Below the pieces are notes generated by a model. The model was not told the origin of the DNA, did not search any database, and saw only the letters and a list, made by a program, of their open reading frames with translations. Shown one piece after another: positions 1 through 6,850 of a stretch of DNA of 64,000 nt. Where the stretch lies: positions 2,149,501 to 2,213,500 of the forward strand of contig NZ_JBNAGA010000001.1 in assembly GCF_049800955.1 (NCBI RefSeq). The letters run 5' to 3'. The position numbers were made by a program, and so were the translations under genes. Numbering within the stretch: position 1 is the first letter of the stretch; every line of letters starts with the position of its first letter. Source of the stretch: JAKVBH01 sp049800955. GTDB lineage: Bacteria > Pseudomonadota > Alphaproteobacteria > Rhodobacterales > Rhodobacteraceae.

Positions 1-548
1 CGACCGTTTTGCGGACCCGGGGTTGGCGCCTCGCCTTTCGCCAAAGCGTCAATGATCTCGCCAAACCTCTCCGCAGTGAGGTCTTCGTAGTAATCCTTGC
101 CAATCTGCGCCATCGGGGCGTTGGCACAGGCCCCCAGACACTCGACCTCTTCCCAACTCAGCTTGCCATCTGCCGACAGCGCATGCGGCTGTTGGGCGAT
201 CTTGTCCTTGCAGACAGCAATCAAATCTTCAGCCCCGCAGATCATGCAGGATGTTGTGCCGCATACCTGGATATGAGCAACAGAACCAACAGGTTGCAGC
301 TGAAACATGAAGTAAAACGACGCCACTTCGAGCGCGCGCATATAGGCCATGCCCAACATGTCTGCGACGCCCTCAATCGCTGGCCGGGTCAGCCAGCCCT
401 CTTGCTCCTGTGCGCGCCATAGAAGCGGGATGATCGCGGATTGCTCCCGACCTTCGGGATACTTCGTGATCTGCGCTTCCGCCCATGCCTGATTGGCAGG
501 CGTAAAGGCAAAACTGTCCGGCTGCTCCGGGTGTAGTCTACGCAGCAT
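1..548 (-). CDS. nuoE: NADH-quinone oxidoreductase subunit E (C-terminus beyond the left edge)
   Basis: Peripheral-arm subunit of respiratory complex I, which carries a [2Fe-2S] cluster and works with NuoF at the NADH-oxidising end. About 182 residues are visible; the 3' end lies outside the window. The thioredoxin-like 2Fe-2S motif is complete: CGTTSC supplies Cys96 and Cys101, and ECLGAC supplies Cys137 and Cys141. Upstream is the helical domain with RALEVASFYFMF, typical of the family. The ATG at 548 overlaps the last 11 bases of the preceding small lipoprotein gene, so it is probably translated by coupling within the nuo operon. Identification is secure from the motif and from nuoD, C, B and A upstream. 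Confidence 0.95.
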   Translation of the reverse strand, partial: MLRRLHPEQPDSFAFTPANQAWAEAQITKYPEGREQSAIIPLLWRAQEQEGWLTRPAIEGVADMLGMAYMRALEVASFYFMFQLQPVGSVAHIQVCGTTSCMICGAEDLIAVCKDKIAQQPHALSADGKLSWEEVECLGACANAPMAQIGKDYYEDLTAERFGEIIDALAKGEAPTPGPQNG

Positions 549-822
549 CAGCGCATCCTCCGGAGGTGAACCGGTGCCCGCCGCTTTCCATAGCGACGGC
601 CTGCTCCAGTGCAACCTTGTATTGCACCATGGCAACGACCTGATCTCGTGTCAGACCCGTTTGCAGCTCGGTCGCAAGGAAATGAGGCTCGGTCACAAGC
701 TCGCAGCCCATGGATTTGACGGCATCGTCAAAGCGCATGACCGCCGCCTCGTCGACCCCTTCAGGCGGCATGGCACATGCCGCGACGAGCCCCAAGGGCG
801 CCAAAAGCATAAAGCGTTTCAT
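538..822 (-). CDS. Small putative lipoprotein inside the nuo operon
   Basis: A 94-residue protein of unknown function between nuoD and nuoE. The N-terminus MKRFMLLAPLGLVAAC is a lipoprotein signal peptide with lipobox VAAC, so Cys16 is the predicted lipidated residue and the mature protein would be anchored in the periplasm. The mature part is short and mostly helical in character. It overlaps nuoD by four bases (ATGA) and nuoE by 11 bases, so it is embedded in the operon and translationally coupled on both sides. Rhodobacter nuo loci are known to hold unidentified reading frames between the nuo genes, and this is likely one of that type. A direct role in complex I assembly is only a guess from position. 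Confidence 0.8.
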   Translation of the reverse strand: MKRFMLLAPLGLVAACAMPPEGVDEAAVMRFDDAVKSMGCELVTEPHFLATELQTGLTRDQVVAMVQYKVALEQAVAMESGGHRFTSGGCADAA

Positions 823-2039
823 CGATCAATCTCCCCGAACACCACATCCATGGTGCCAATTATGGCTGCAACATCAGCGAGTTGGTGACCACCCGCGACA
901 TGATCCATAGCCTGTAGATGCAAGAAACCGGGCGCACGCAGCTTGGCGCGGTAGGGTTTGTTGGAGCCATCCGCCACAAGGTAAACACCGAACTCTCCCT
1001 TGGGAGCTTCCACTGCAGCGTAAACTTCGCCCGCTGGAACGTGGAACCCTTCGGTGTAGAGCTTGAAGTGATGGATCAGCGCTTCCATCGATTGCTTCAT
1101 GTCCGAGCGTTTCGGCGGCGTCAGTTTCCCACGTGCAAGAATATCGCCCTTGCCTTCCGGTGCGTTCAATTTCTCGATCGCCTGATGGATGATCGAGAGC
1201 GATTGTCGCATCTCTTCCATCCGCACAAGGTAGCGGTCATAGCAATCGCCGTTCTTGCCGACGGGGATCTGGAAGTCGAACTCATCGTAGCATTCGTAGG
1301 GTTGCGCACGCCGCAAATCCCAAGCGAGGCCCGAGCCGCGCACCATAACGCCCGAGAAGCCGTAATCCTGAATATCTTGCTCGCTCACGACACCAATATC
1401 AGCGTTACGCTGTTTGAAGATGCGATTTTCAGTCAGCAAACCGTCGATGTCAGCGATGACGCGCGGGAAATCATTGGCCCACTCGACGATATCATCGAGC
1501 AGGTCCTGCGGAAGATCCTGATGCACGCCACCGGGCCGGAAATACGCCGCGTGCAAACGTGCACCACAGGCGCGCTCGTAAAAGCACATCAGCTTTTCGC
1601 GCTCCTCAAACCCCCAGAGCGGTGGCGTCAGCGCGCCGACGTCCATGGCCTGCGTGGTGATGTTCAAAAGGTGATTGAGAATGCGCCCAATCTCGGAATA
1701 GAGCACCCGGATCAGCGAGGCGCGACGCGGCACTTCCACGCCCGTCAGCTTCTCAATCGCAAGACACCAGGCATGTTCCTGGTTCATGGGTGCCACGTAG
1801 TCAAGGCGGTCGAAGTAAGGCAGGTTCTGCAGGTAGGTCCGGCTCTCCATGAGCTTTTCCGTGCCCCGATGCAGCAACCCGATATGCGGATCGCAGCGCT
1901 CCACGATCTCGCCATCGAGTTCCAGAACAAGCCGCAAAACACCATGAGCCGCGGGGTGCTGCGGGCCAAAATTGATGTTGAAATTGCGGATCTTTTGCTC
2001 GCCCGTGAGGGCATCATCAAACTTGGAGCCGTCCATCAT
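819..2039 (-). CDS. nuoD: NADH-quinone oxidoreductase subunit D
   Basis: The 49-kDa subunit of complex I, related to the large subunit of NiFe hydrogenases. It forms the quinone-binding pocket with NuoB. 406 residues, a normal length. It begins with NINFGPQHPAAHGVLRL after a short leader and has the family segments HIGLLHRGTEKL and RGSGLAWDLRRAQPY, ending in ADVAAIIGTMDVVFGEIDR. The start is the first of two adjacent ATGs at 2039, with GGAG about ten bases upstream; the frame stays open further 5' but that extension is not family-like. The stop of the upstream 57-residue gene overlaps this start by one base (TAATG), implying coupling. Confidence 0.97.
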   Translation of the reverse strand: MMDGSKFDDALTGEQKIRNFNINFGPQHPAAHGVLRLVLELDGEIVERCDPHIGLLHRGTEKLMESRTYLQNLPYFDRLDYVAPMNQEHAWCLAIEKLTGVEVPRRASLIRVLYSEIGRILNHLLNITTQAMDVGALTPPLWGFEEREKLMCFYERACGARLHAAYFRPGGVHQDLPQDLLDDIVEWANDFPRVIADIDGLLTENRIFKQRNADIGVVSEQDIQDYGFSGVMVRGSGLAWDLRRAQPYECYDEFDFQIPVGKNGDCYDRYLVRMEEMRQSLSIIHQAIEKLNAPEGKGDILARGKLTPPKRSDMKQSMEALIHHFKLYTEGFHVPAGEVYAAVEAPKGEFGVYLVADGSNKPYRAKLRAPGFLHLQAMDHVAGGHQLADVAAIIGTMDVVFGEIDR

Positions 2040-2212
2040 TATCGCTTCTCCAACTCTTGCAACTTCATCGCCATGACCCACAACAGGGCGAGGACGCCAA
2101 AGGGAATAACACTTGCCAAGGCCCACCACTTATTGATGCCGAAAAACGGCAACAGCTTGAGCATCGGGATAATCGTGAGGACCGTAAAGATCAGCCAAAG
2201 GATGCCTTCCAT
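2039..2212 (-). CDS. 57-residue membrane microprotein between nuoC and nuoD
   Basis: A small gene encoding MEGILWLIFTVLTIIP followed by a polar turn and a second hydrophobic segment (roughly residues 30-49), then a charged tail ending KLQELEKR. Two transmembrane helices are predicted by eye. It starts at 2212, sharing one base with the stop of the 36-residue gene upstream (TGATG), and ends sharing one base with the nuoD start (TAATG). Such exact coupling on both sides argues that it is a real translated gene. The function is unknown; it may be an accessory or assembly factor of complex I, but that is inference from position only. Confidence 0.7.
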   Translation of the reverse strand: MEGILWLIFTVLTIIPMLKLLPFFGINKWWALASVIPFGVLALLWVMAMKLQELEKR

Positions 2213-2322
2213 CACACGACCTCACGCTCAGGCATGCTGAAAAAGCGGCGGCGCAAAGATGGAACGGCCAGCACAAACGGACCGATTGTGATCACCCAGA
2301 GCGCGCGTTCGAGAGCAGACAT
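2212..2322 (-). CDS. 36-residue membrane microprotein following nuoC
   Basis: A very short gene encoding MSALERALWVITIGPF, more hydrophobic residues, an arginine cluster (RRRFF) and an acidic tail. One membrane-spanning helix is plausible, with a positively charged flank. The ATG at 2322 overlaps the nuoC stop (TGATG) and has a good upstream GGGGAG; its own TGA overlaps the ATG of the next microprotein by one base. With the neighbouring 57-residue gene it forms a chain of one-base overlaps from nuoC to nuoD. Function unknown. Confidence rests on the overlaps and ribosome-binding site, since so short a protein cannot be judged by sequence alone. Confidence 0.6.
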   Translation of the reverse strand: MSALERALWVITIGPFVLAVPSLRRRFFSMPEREVV

Positions 2323-2933
2323 CAGGCGCTCTCCCCTTGTGTCTTTTCATCACCCGGCAGGATGTACTCCGCGCCCTCCCACGGGCTCATGAAATCAAAC
2401 TGGCGGTATTCCTGCGTCAGGCTGACCGGCTCATAAACCACGCGTTTTTGCGCCTCGTCATAGCGGACCTCGGTATATCCCGTGGTCGGGAAATCCTTGC
2501 GCAGCGGGTGGCCGCGAAAGCCGTAGTCCGTCAGGATCCGACGCAGATCGGGGTGGCCGGAGAACAAGATGCCGAACATGTCGAACACTTCGCGCTCAAA
2601 CCAGTTGGCGGATGTATGAATATCGGTGATCGAAGGCACCATATCCTCCTCACGCACAGCCACACGCAGCCGGACCCGATGATTTCGGTACATCGAGAGG
2701 AAGTGATACACGACATCGAAACGGCGCGCGCGCTCGGGATAATCAACGCCGGTGATGTCCACGAGCGAGGAGAACTGACAGGTCGCATCGGACTTGAGCC
2801 ACTCCACGAGCCCATGGATCGAACCCAGAGCGACATCGATGTTCAACTCGCCGAAAGTGACATCCCAGCCGAGCACGCAATCGGGACGCTTCAGCTCAAT
2901 ATGCGTTCCCAGCTCTTTGAGGGCTTCAGACAT
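2322..2933 (-). CDS. nuoC: NADH-quinone oxidoreductase subunit C
   Basis: The 30-kDa subunit of complex I, part of the connecting module with NuoB and NuoD. 203 residues, a separate protein and not fused to NuoD as in enterobacteria. The C-terminal half has the diagnostic run ANWFEREVFDMFGILF, GHPDLRRILTDYGF and GHPLRKDFPTTGY. It lies nine bases after nuoB and its stop overlaps the first nuo microprotein start. The order nuoA-B-C-D is standard for alphaproteobacteria. Confidence 0.97.
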   Translation of the reverse strand: MSEALKELGTHIELKRPDCVLGWDVTFGELNIDVALGSIHGLVEWLKSDATCQFSSLVDITGVDYPERARRFDVVYHFLSMYRNHRVRLRVAVREEDMVPSITDIHTSANWFEREVFDMFGILFSGHPDLRRILTDYGFRGHPLRKDFPTTGYTEVRYDEAQKRVVYEPVSLTQEYRQFDFMSPWEGAEYILPGDEKTQGESA

Positions 2934-2942
2934 ATTCGTCCC

Positions 2943-3476
2943 CTACCTGACCAATGTACCCGTGCGACGGATTTTGCGGGCCAGTTGCAAAATACCATAC
3001 AGCAACGCCTCAGCCGTGGGCGGACAGCCCGGCACGTAGATGTCCACAGGCACAATCCGGTCGCATCCACGCACAACGGAGTAGCTGTAGTGATAATAGC
3101 CCCCGCCATTGGCGCAGGACCCCATTGAGATGACGTAGCGCGGCTCGGGCATCTGATCGTAGACCTTGCGCAGCGCCGGCGCCATTTTGTTTGTCAGCGT
3201 TCCGGCAACGATCATCACGTCGGATTGTCGTGGAGACGCGCGGGGCGCAATGCCAAACCGTTCTGCATCATAGCGCGGCATCGAGGTGTGCATCATTTCA
3301 ACCGCGCAACAGGCCAGACCAAAGGTCATCCAGTGCAACGAGCCGGTACGAGCCCAGTTGATGATATCTTCCGTGGAGGTCAGCAGGAAACCCTTGTCCT
3401 GCAATTCCCGGTTTAGCTCTTGCGTGGCGACTTCGCGGTCCATGCCCGCGGAGTTGGCTCCGGTGGCTACTCCCAT
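2943..3476 (-). CDS. nuoB: NADH-quinone oxidoreductase subunit B
   Basis: Complex I subunit carrying the terminal [4Fe-4S] cluster N2 that passes electrons to quinone. 177 residues. The ligands are visible as the tandem pair in GLACCAVEMMH (Cys56, Cys57), Cys121 in MGSCANGGGYYHYSYS, and Cys151 in VPGCPPTAEALLYG. The ATG at 3476 has GGGAG eight bases upstream and overlaps the end of nuoA by ten bases, so translation is probably coupled. All catalytic features are intact. Confidence 0.97.
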   Translation of the reverse strand: MGVATGANSAGMDREVATQELNRELQDKGFLLTSTEDIINWARTGSLHWMTFGLACCAVEMMHTSMPRYDAERFGIAPRASPRQSDVMIVAGTLTNKMAPALRKVYDQMPEPRYVISMGSCANGGGYYHYSYSVVRGCDRIVPVDIYVPGCPPTAEALLYGILQLARKIRRTGTLVR

Positions 3477-3832
3477 TCAAGCGCTCCCTTTTTCCACTCA
3501 TAGGCAAAGCCTATGGTCAACACCGCAAGGAAAATCATCATGGACCAGAAGCCCAGCATCGAGATGTCCTTGAACCCAACGGCCCACGGAAACAGGAACG
3601 CGATTTCGAGATCGAAGATGATGAACAGGATCGAGACGAGATAAAACCGAACGTCGAATTTCATCCGCGCATCGTCAAACGCGTTGAAGCCGCATTCGTA
3701 GGCAGAAACTTTTTCAGGATCAGGGTTGCGAACGGCCAGCACCACAGCGGCAAGGATCAGGACAAGCCCCAATCCGATGGCAACGGCCAGAAAGATGAGG
3801 ATCGGGAGATATTCCCGGAGCATGTCTTCCAC
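3467..3832 (-). CDS. nuoA: NADH-quinone oxidoreductase subunit A
   Basis: Small membrane subunit of complex I, 121 residues, with three transmembrane helices (about residues 7-30, 65-88 and 94-114 by eye). The conserved loop SAYECGFNAFDDARMKFDVRFY follows the first helix; its Cys is the one that changes exposure in the active/de-active transition in other species. I chose the GTG at 3832 because AAAGGA lies eight bases upstream and related proteins begin M-E-D-x-L-R-E-Y-L-P; an ATG at 3823 is the alternative and lacks a clear ribosome-binding site. It is the first gene of the nuo operon here. Confidence 0.93.
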   Translation of the reverse strand: MEDMLREYLPILIFLAVAIGLGLVLILAAVVLAVRNPDPEKVSAYECGFNAFDDARMKFDVRFYLVSILFIIFDLEIAFLFPWAVGFKDISMLGFWSMMIFLAVLTIGFAYEWKKGALEWE

Positions 3833-4177
3833 GAGGATGGTCCTTTCCCTCTCGGCGCGCGCCACACAGGGCGCGTCCAGATGGCTGATCTGGTTGCTTC
3901 GCTGGTTTAAAGATGTGCGCCGGGCTGGTCAACTCACAGAAGGTTAATTCCCCCCCCATCCAAACGCGCTAGCGCGTTGAAATATATGAACTTCCGTAAC
4001 GGAATGCTTCAAATGCGGCAAATCGTCGGCATGGCCGCGCTGCGGACGCGGGGGCAAATGGTCGTTTGTGATCACAAAGCGGCCTTCCTGTGCTGATAGC
4101 GAGTCGGCACAGGTCTCAACCGGGATTAGGTTAGCGCTAAAGGTGGAGCTCTTTGATCTCCGCCCCAATCAGGACGG
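3833..4177. promoter_or_regulatory. nuo operon upstream region with two palindromes
   Basis: About 345 bases without a convincing gene, between the nuo operon start and the end of the methylglutaconyl-CoA hydratase gene, both on the minus strand. It must hold the nuo promoter, but I cannot name a clear -35/-10 pair. Two inverted repeats stand out: a perfect 16-base palindrome AACGCGCTAGCGCGTT at 3963-3978 and a 6-1-6 repeat TTCCGTAACGGAA at 3992-4004, only 13 bases apart. They could be operators or, for the first, part of the terminator of the upstream operon, although no T-tract follows. Confidence 0.45.
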
Positions 4178-4963
4178 TTATGTCTGCTTCCAGGGCGGGG
4201 GCGTTTTGGCGAAAAACGCGGCGATCCCGTCTTGCGCTTCTTGTGTGCGCCAACGGTGTGCCAAGGCCTCAATCGCCAGATCGACCTGCGCCTGATCAAC
4301 GCCGTACCCGAGATCCCGCAAAAGCGCCTTTGTCTCCGCAACCGCTCCCGGCGCGCAGGAGAGGTACGGCTCGGCCTCGCCCTCGACGGCAGCCTCCAAG
4401 GCATCGCGCGCCACAACGCGAGACACCAAGCCGAGGCTTTGAGCCTCTACTGCGTCAAACGTCCGCGCCGACATCAAAACGCGGCGCGCCGGACCGGGGC
4501 CCATACGGCGCACAACGAAAGGGCCGATATTGGCAGGAATGACCCCCAGCCGGGTTTCCGTGAAGCCGAATACCGCTGTTTCGACAGCCACCACGGCATC
4601 ACACACTGCCATAAGACCCAGCCCACCACCAAAGGCATTGCCCTGCACTTTGCCAATCAAAGGCTGCGGCAAGTGATCCAGCGCCAGCAACGCCCCGGCC
4701 ACTTTCGCACTTTCGCGGCGACGGGTCTCGTCATCCGCCTCGAACTGCGCACGCATCCAGGCCAAATCGCCGCCCGCGCAAAAACTGCGGCCTTCCGCGG
4801 CAAGCACAACAACCCGGACGTCCGACCGCCCCTTCAGGAGAGAGGCGGCATCAGCGATCTCTTCAAGCATCTCGCCCGACATCGCATTGTGCTTATCGGG
4901 ACGCGCGAGCGTCAGGGTGGCGATCCCCTTCGCATCACAGGTGAAGCTGAGCGTCTGGTACAT
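4178..4963 (-). CDS. liuC: Enoyl-CoA hydratase/isomerase, probable methylglutaconyl-CoA hydratase
   Basis: Crotonase-fold enzyme of 261 residues, probably hydrating 3-methylglutaconyl-CoA to HMG-CoA in leucine breakdown. Visible motifs are LTLARPDKHNAMS near the N-terminus, the oxyanion-hole segments RSFCAGGDLAWM and GNAFGGGLGLMAVCD, and FTETRLGVIPANIGPFV, which carries a catalytic-type Glu. The start at 4963 (MYQTLSFTCD) has AGGAGG five bases upstream; the longer open frame runs into the end of the HMG-CoA lyase gene. It lies 13 bases after that gene, and the context (HMG-CoA lyase, isovaleryl-CoA dehydrogenase) is what makes the substrate likely. The sequence alone only supports the crotonase family. 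Confidence 0.85.
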   Translation of the reverse strand: MYQTLSFTCDAKGIATLTLARPDKHNAMSGEMLEEIADAASLLKGRSDVRVVVLAAEGRSFCAGGDLAWMRAQFEADDETRRRESAKVAGALLALDHLPQPLIGKVQGNAFGGGLGLMAVCDAVVAVETAVFGFTETRLGVIPANIGPFVVRRMGPGPARRVLMSARTFDAVEAQSLGLVSRVVARDALEAAVEGEAEPYLSCAPGAVAETKALLRDLGYGVDQAQVDLAIEALAHRWRTQEAQDGIAAFFAKTPPPWKQT

Positions 4964-4976
4964 TTCGACCTCCTGC

Positions 4977-5837
4977 CTAAGTGGACGGGCGCCGCAAGGA
5001 TTGCGCCAAAGCGGCCGCCTCATTCACAATTTTCATATCAAGGCCATGTTCGATCCCGCGGCTCTCCAACAGGGCGGCGACACGTTCCGTCGCGACATTG
5101 CCTTTCGCACCGGGGCTGTAAGGACATCCGCCCAATCCCCCCACCGCGGCATCAAAGACGCGCAAACCGTGCTCCAGCGACAGTTCAATATTTTCCAAAG
5201 CCAGGCCATCGGTGTCATGGTAGTGCCCCGCAAGCGCCGATGCCGGGACATGATCGACAACGGCCTGAAGCATCTGTTCCACCTGATCTGGCCTGCCCCT
5301 TCCGGTTGTATCGCCGAGACTGATTTCATAGCATCCCATATCGAACAGAGCGGCTGCAACACGCGCCGCATCCGATGGCGCCACTGGACCGGAATAGGGG
5401 CAATCCACCGCAACTGAAACATAGCCGCGCACCGGCATGCCAACTTCCTGCGCCCGCGCCATGACAGGTGCAAAACGCGCGAGGCTTTCATCGATTGTTG
5501 CATTGATATTGGCCTTGGCAAATGCTTCGGATGCCGCACCGAAAATCGCAACCTCCGAGGCCCCCGCATCAATGGCGCGCTCCAGCCCCTTGGTGTTCGG
5601 CGCAAGCGCCGCATATGACACGCCGGGCGCCCGGACGATGCCCGCCATGACATCCGCGCTATCGGCCATCTGCGGCACCCATTTGGGCGAGACGAACGAC
5701 GCGCATTCAATACGTTTGAACCCGGCGCGGCTCAACAGATCTGTCAGAGCGATCTTGTCCGAGGTCGGTATGATCTTCTCTTCGTTCTGAAGCCCGTCTC
5801 GGGGACCCACTTCAAAGATCTCGACAAAATTCTCCAT
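4977..5837 (-). CDS. mvaB: Hydroxymethylglutaryl-CoA lyase
   Basis: Cleaves HMG-CoA to acetoacetate and acetyl-CoA, the last step of leucine degradation. 286 residues. The N-terminus VEIFEVGPRDGLQNE is the HMGL-like TIM-barrel signature with the catalytic Arg-Asp pair; the metal-binding HYHD appears in LAGHYHDTDG; the active-site loop GLGGCPYSPGAKGNVATE carries the catalytic Cys. The start at 5837 (MENFVEIF) has GGAGG about six bases upstream. It follows the GST gene after a dispersed repeat element and precedes liuC. Also called liuE in Pseudomonas-type nomenclature. Confidence 0.95.
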   Translation of the reverse strand: MENFVEIFEVGPRDGLQNEEKIIPTSDKIALTDLLSRAGFKRIECASFVSPKWVPQMADSADVMAGIVRAPGVSYAALAPNTKGLERAIDAGASEVAIFGAASEAFAKANINATIDESLARFAPVMARAQEVGMPVRGYVSVAVDCPYSGPVAPSDAARVAAALFDMGCYEISLGDTTGRGRPDQVEQMLQAVVDHVPASALAGHYHDTDGLALENIELSLEHGLRVFDAAVGGLGGCPYSPGAKGNVATERVAALLESRGIEHGLDMKIVNEAAALAQSLRRPST

Positions 5838-5863
5838 GAGCCCCTCCTCTTGCGCCATCATAG

Positions 5864-5903
5864 GTTTCTTCTGGCCAAAAATACGCAAATCCCACGATTG
5901 CCC
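5864..5903 (-). repeat. Dispersed intergenic repeat immediately after the GST stop codon
   Basis: Read on the minus strand, GGGATTTGCGTATTTTTGGC followed by CAGAAGAA begins about ten bases after the GST stop codon. A close copy lies after the moaA stop at 16427-16460 (plus). The two share GGGATTTGCGTATTTT and CCAGAAGAA. Related cassettes are near 36121, 50150 and 58856. Such post-stop sequences are familiar in Rhodobacterales genomes; the function is unknown. Confidence 0.65.
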
Positions 5904-6572
5904 TCACGCTTCCCAGGCGGGATAGAAGTCCTGGGTGTAGAGCCGTTCCCCGTCCGTCTCAGGCAGCGCTGCCTGGAAAGCCGGGCGCTCGGAAATCCGC
6001 GCATACCAGGCCCGGGTTTCGGGAAAATCGTCCAGCCGTGCAAAGTGCTGGCCCATGTAGACCGCCTGCCCCACCGAAACGTCCGCCGCCGAGAACCCTG
6101 ACGTCAACACATAGTCCCGGTTTTCGACCGGCGTGGACAGACGCGCTTCGATTGCCTCATAGCATTTTCGCAAACGCGCAGCTTCCAGCTTCATCACGAT
6201 GGGAGAGCGCATTGCATCTTCATAAAGCATAATGTGCTGCTGCGTGAGAGCCGCCACATGCTGGCTGATGGTTTCCGCAAAATGCACCCAGACGAGCCAT
6301 GCCATTCGATCCGGCTCATCAGGCGCGCGGCCCATCCAGGCCTCGGGGAACCTTTCGCAAAGATATTCGGTGATCGCACCCGTCTCAAACATGCGTTCGC
6401 CTTCGATCTCGAGGGCAGGCACGCGGCCTGCGGGTGAGAGCGAGAGGAACTCCGGTTGCCTCAACGTCTTGTCAAACGGGTAGCTGCGCAGTTCAAAGTC
6501 GACGCCCAGCTCGTGCAGCAGCCAAAGCGTGCGCATGGAGCGGGATTGGGGACAATGGTGCAATGTAATCAT
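5904..6572 (-). CDS. Glutathione S-transferase family protein
   Basis: A soluble 222-residue GST. The N-terminal thioredoxin-like domain starts MITLHHCPQSRSMRTLWLLH, in which the Ser after the CPQSR turn is the likely glutathione-activating residue, and continues to SLSPAGRVPALEIEG with the cis-Pro motif and FETGAITEYLCERF. The C-terminal all-helical domain contains FSAADVSVGQAVYM. It overlaps the preceding 93-residue gene by four bases (ATGA). GSTs of this kind are frequent inside leucine-catabolic operons of roseobacters; a role in handling reactive acyl intermediates is inference. The substrate is unknown. Confidence 0.85.
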   Translation of the reverse strand: MITLHHCPQSRSMRTLWLLHELGVDFELRSYPFDKTLRQPEFLSLSPAGRVPALEIEGERMFETGAITEYLCERFPEAWMGRAPDEPDRMAWLVWVHFAETISQHVAALTQQHIMLYEDAMRSPIVMKLEAARLRKCYEAIEARLSTPVENRDYVLTSGFSAADVSVGQAVYMGQHFARLDDFPETRAWYARISERPAFQAALPETDGERLYTQDFYPAWEA

Positions 6573-6850
6573 GCTTCCTCTCCGGTCGGTTGTTCCAACT
6601 GGCCGTCATGGCCGATGCGATAGGAAAACCGGCCCGCCGCACCCTCGCACAAAACAATAAGCCAGACATCGGCCCTGCGCCCGGGCAAACCCCTGCAATC
6701 CGTGAGATCCCCACCCGTCTCGGCGACATATTGCGCGGCGTAAAACGCAATGACCTTGCCCTCGTCCAGAGGCTCTGCACGGCTGAGCAACAGCCCAAAC
6801 ACAGCCCCGCAAGCCGCCAGCGCTGATGCGACGATCCAGACCGCCTTCAT
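6569..6850 (-). CDS. Small membrane-anchored hypothetical protein in the leucine operon
   Basis: 93 residues. The N-terminus MKAVWIVASALAACGAVFGL is a hydrophobic helix that could be a signal anchor; a Cys lies within it but without a convincing lipobox. The rest is polar and contains two Cys (DCRG and VLCEG) that could form a disulfide in the periplasm. It overlaps the isovaleryl-CoA dehydrogenase gene and the GST gene by four bases each (ATGA), so it belongs to the operon. I do not recognise the family. Confidence 0.7.
   Translation of the reverse strand: MKAVWIVASALAACGAVFGLLLSRAEPLDEGKVIAFYAAQYVAETGGDLTDCRGLPGRRADVWLIVLCEGAAGRFSYRIGHDGQLEQPTGEEA

Noticed and set aside
2322..3476. Frameshift or damage in nuoB/nuoC
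   Set aside because: Many alternative frames overlap here, but both proteins are full length with every cluster ligand and motif in place.
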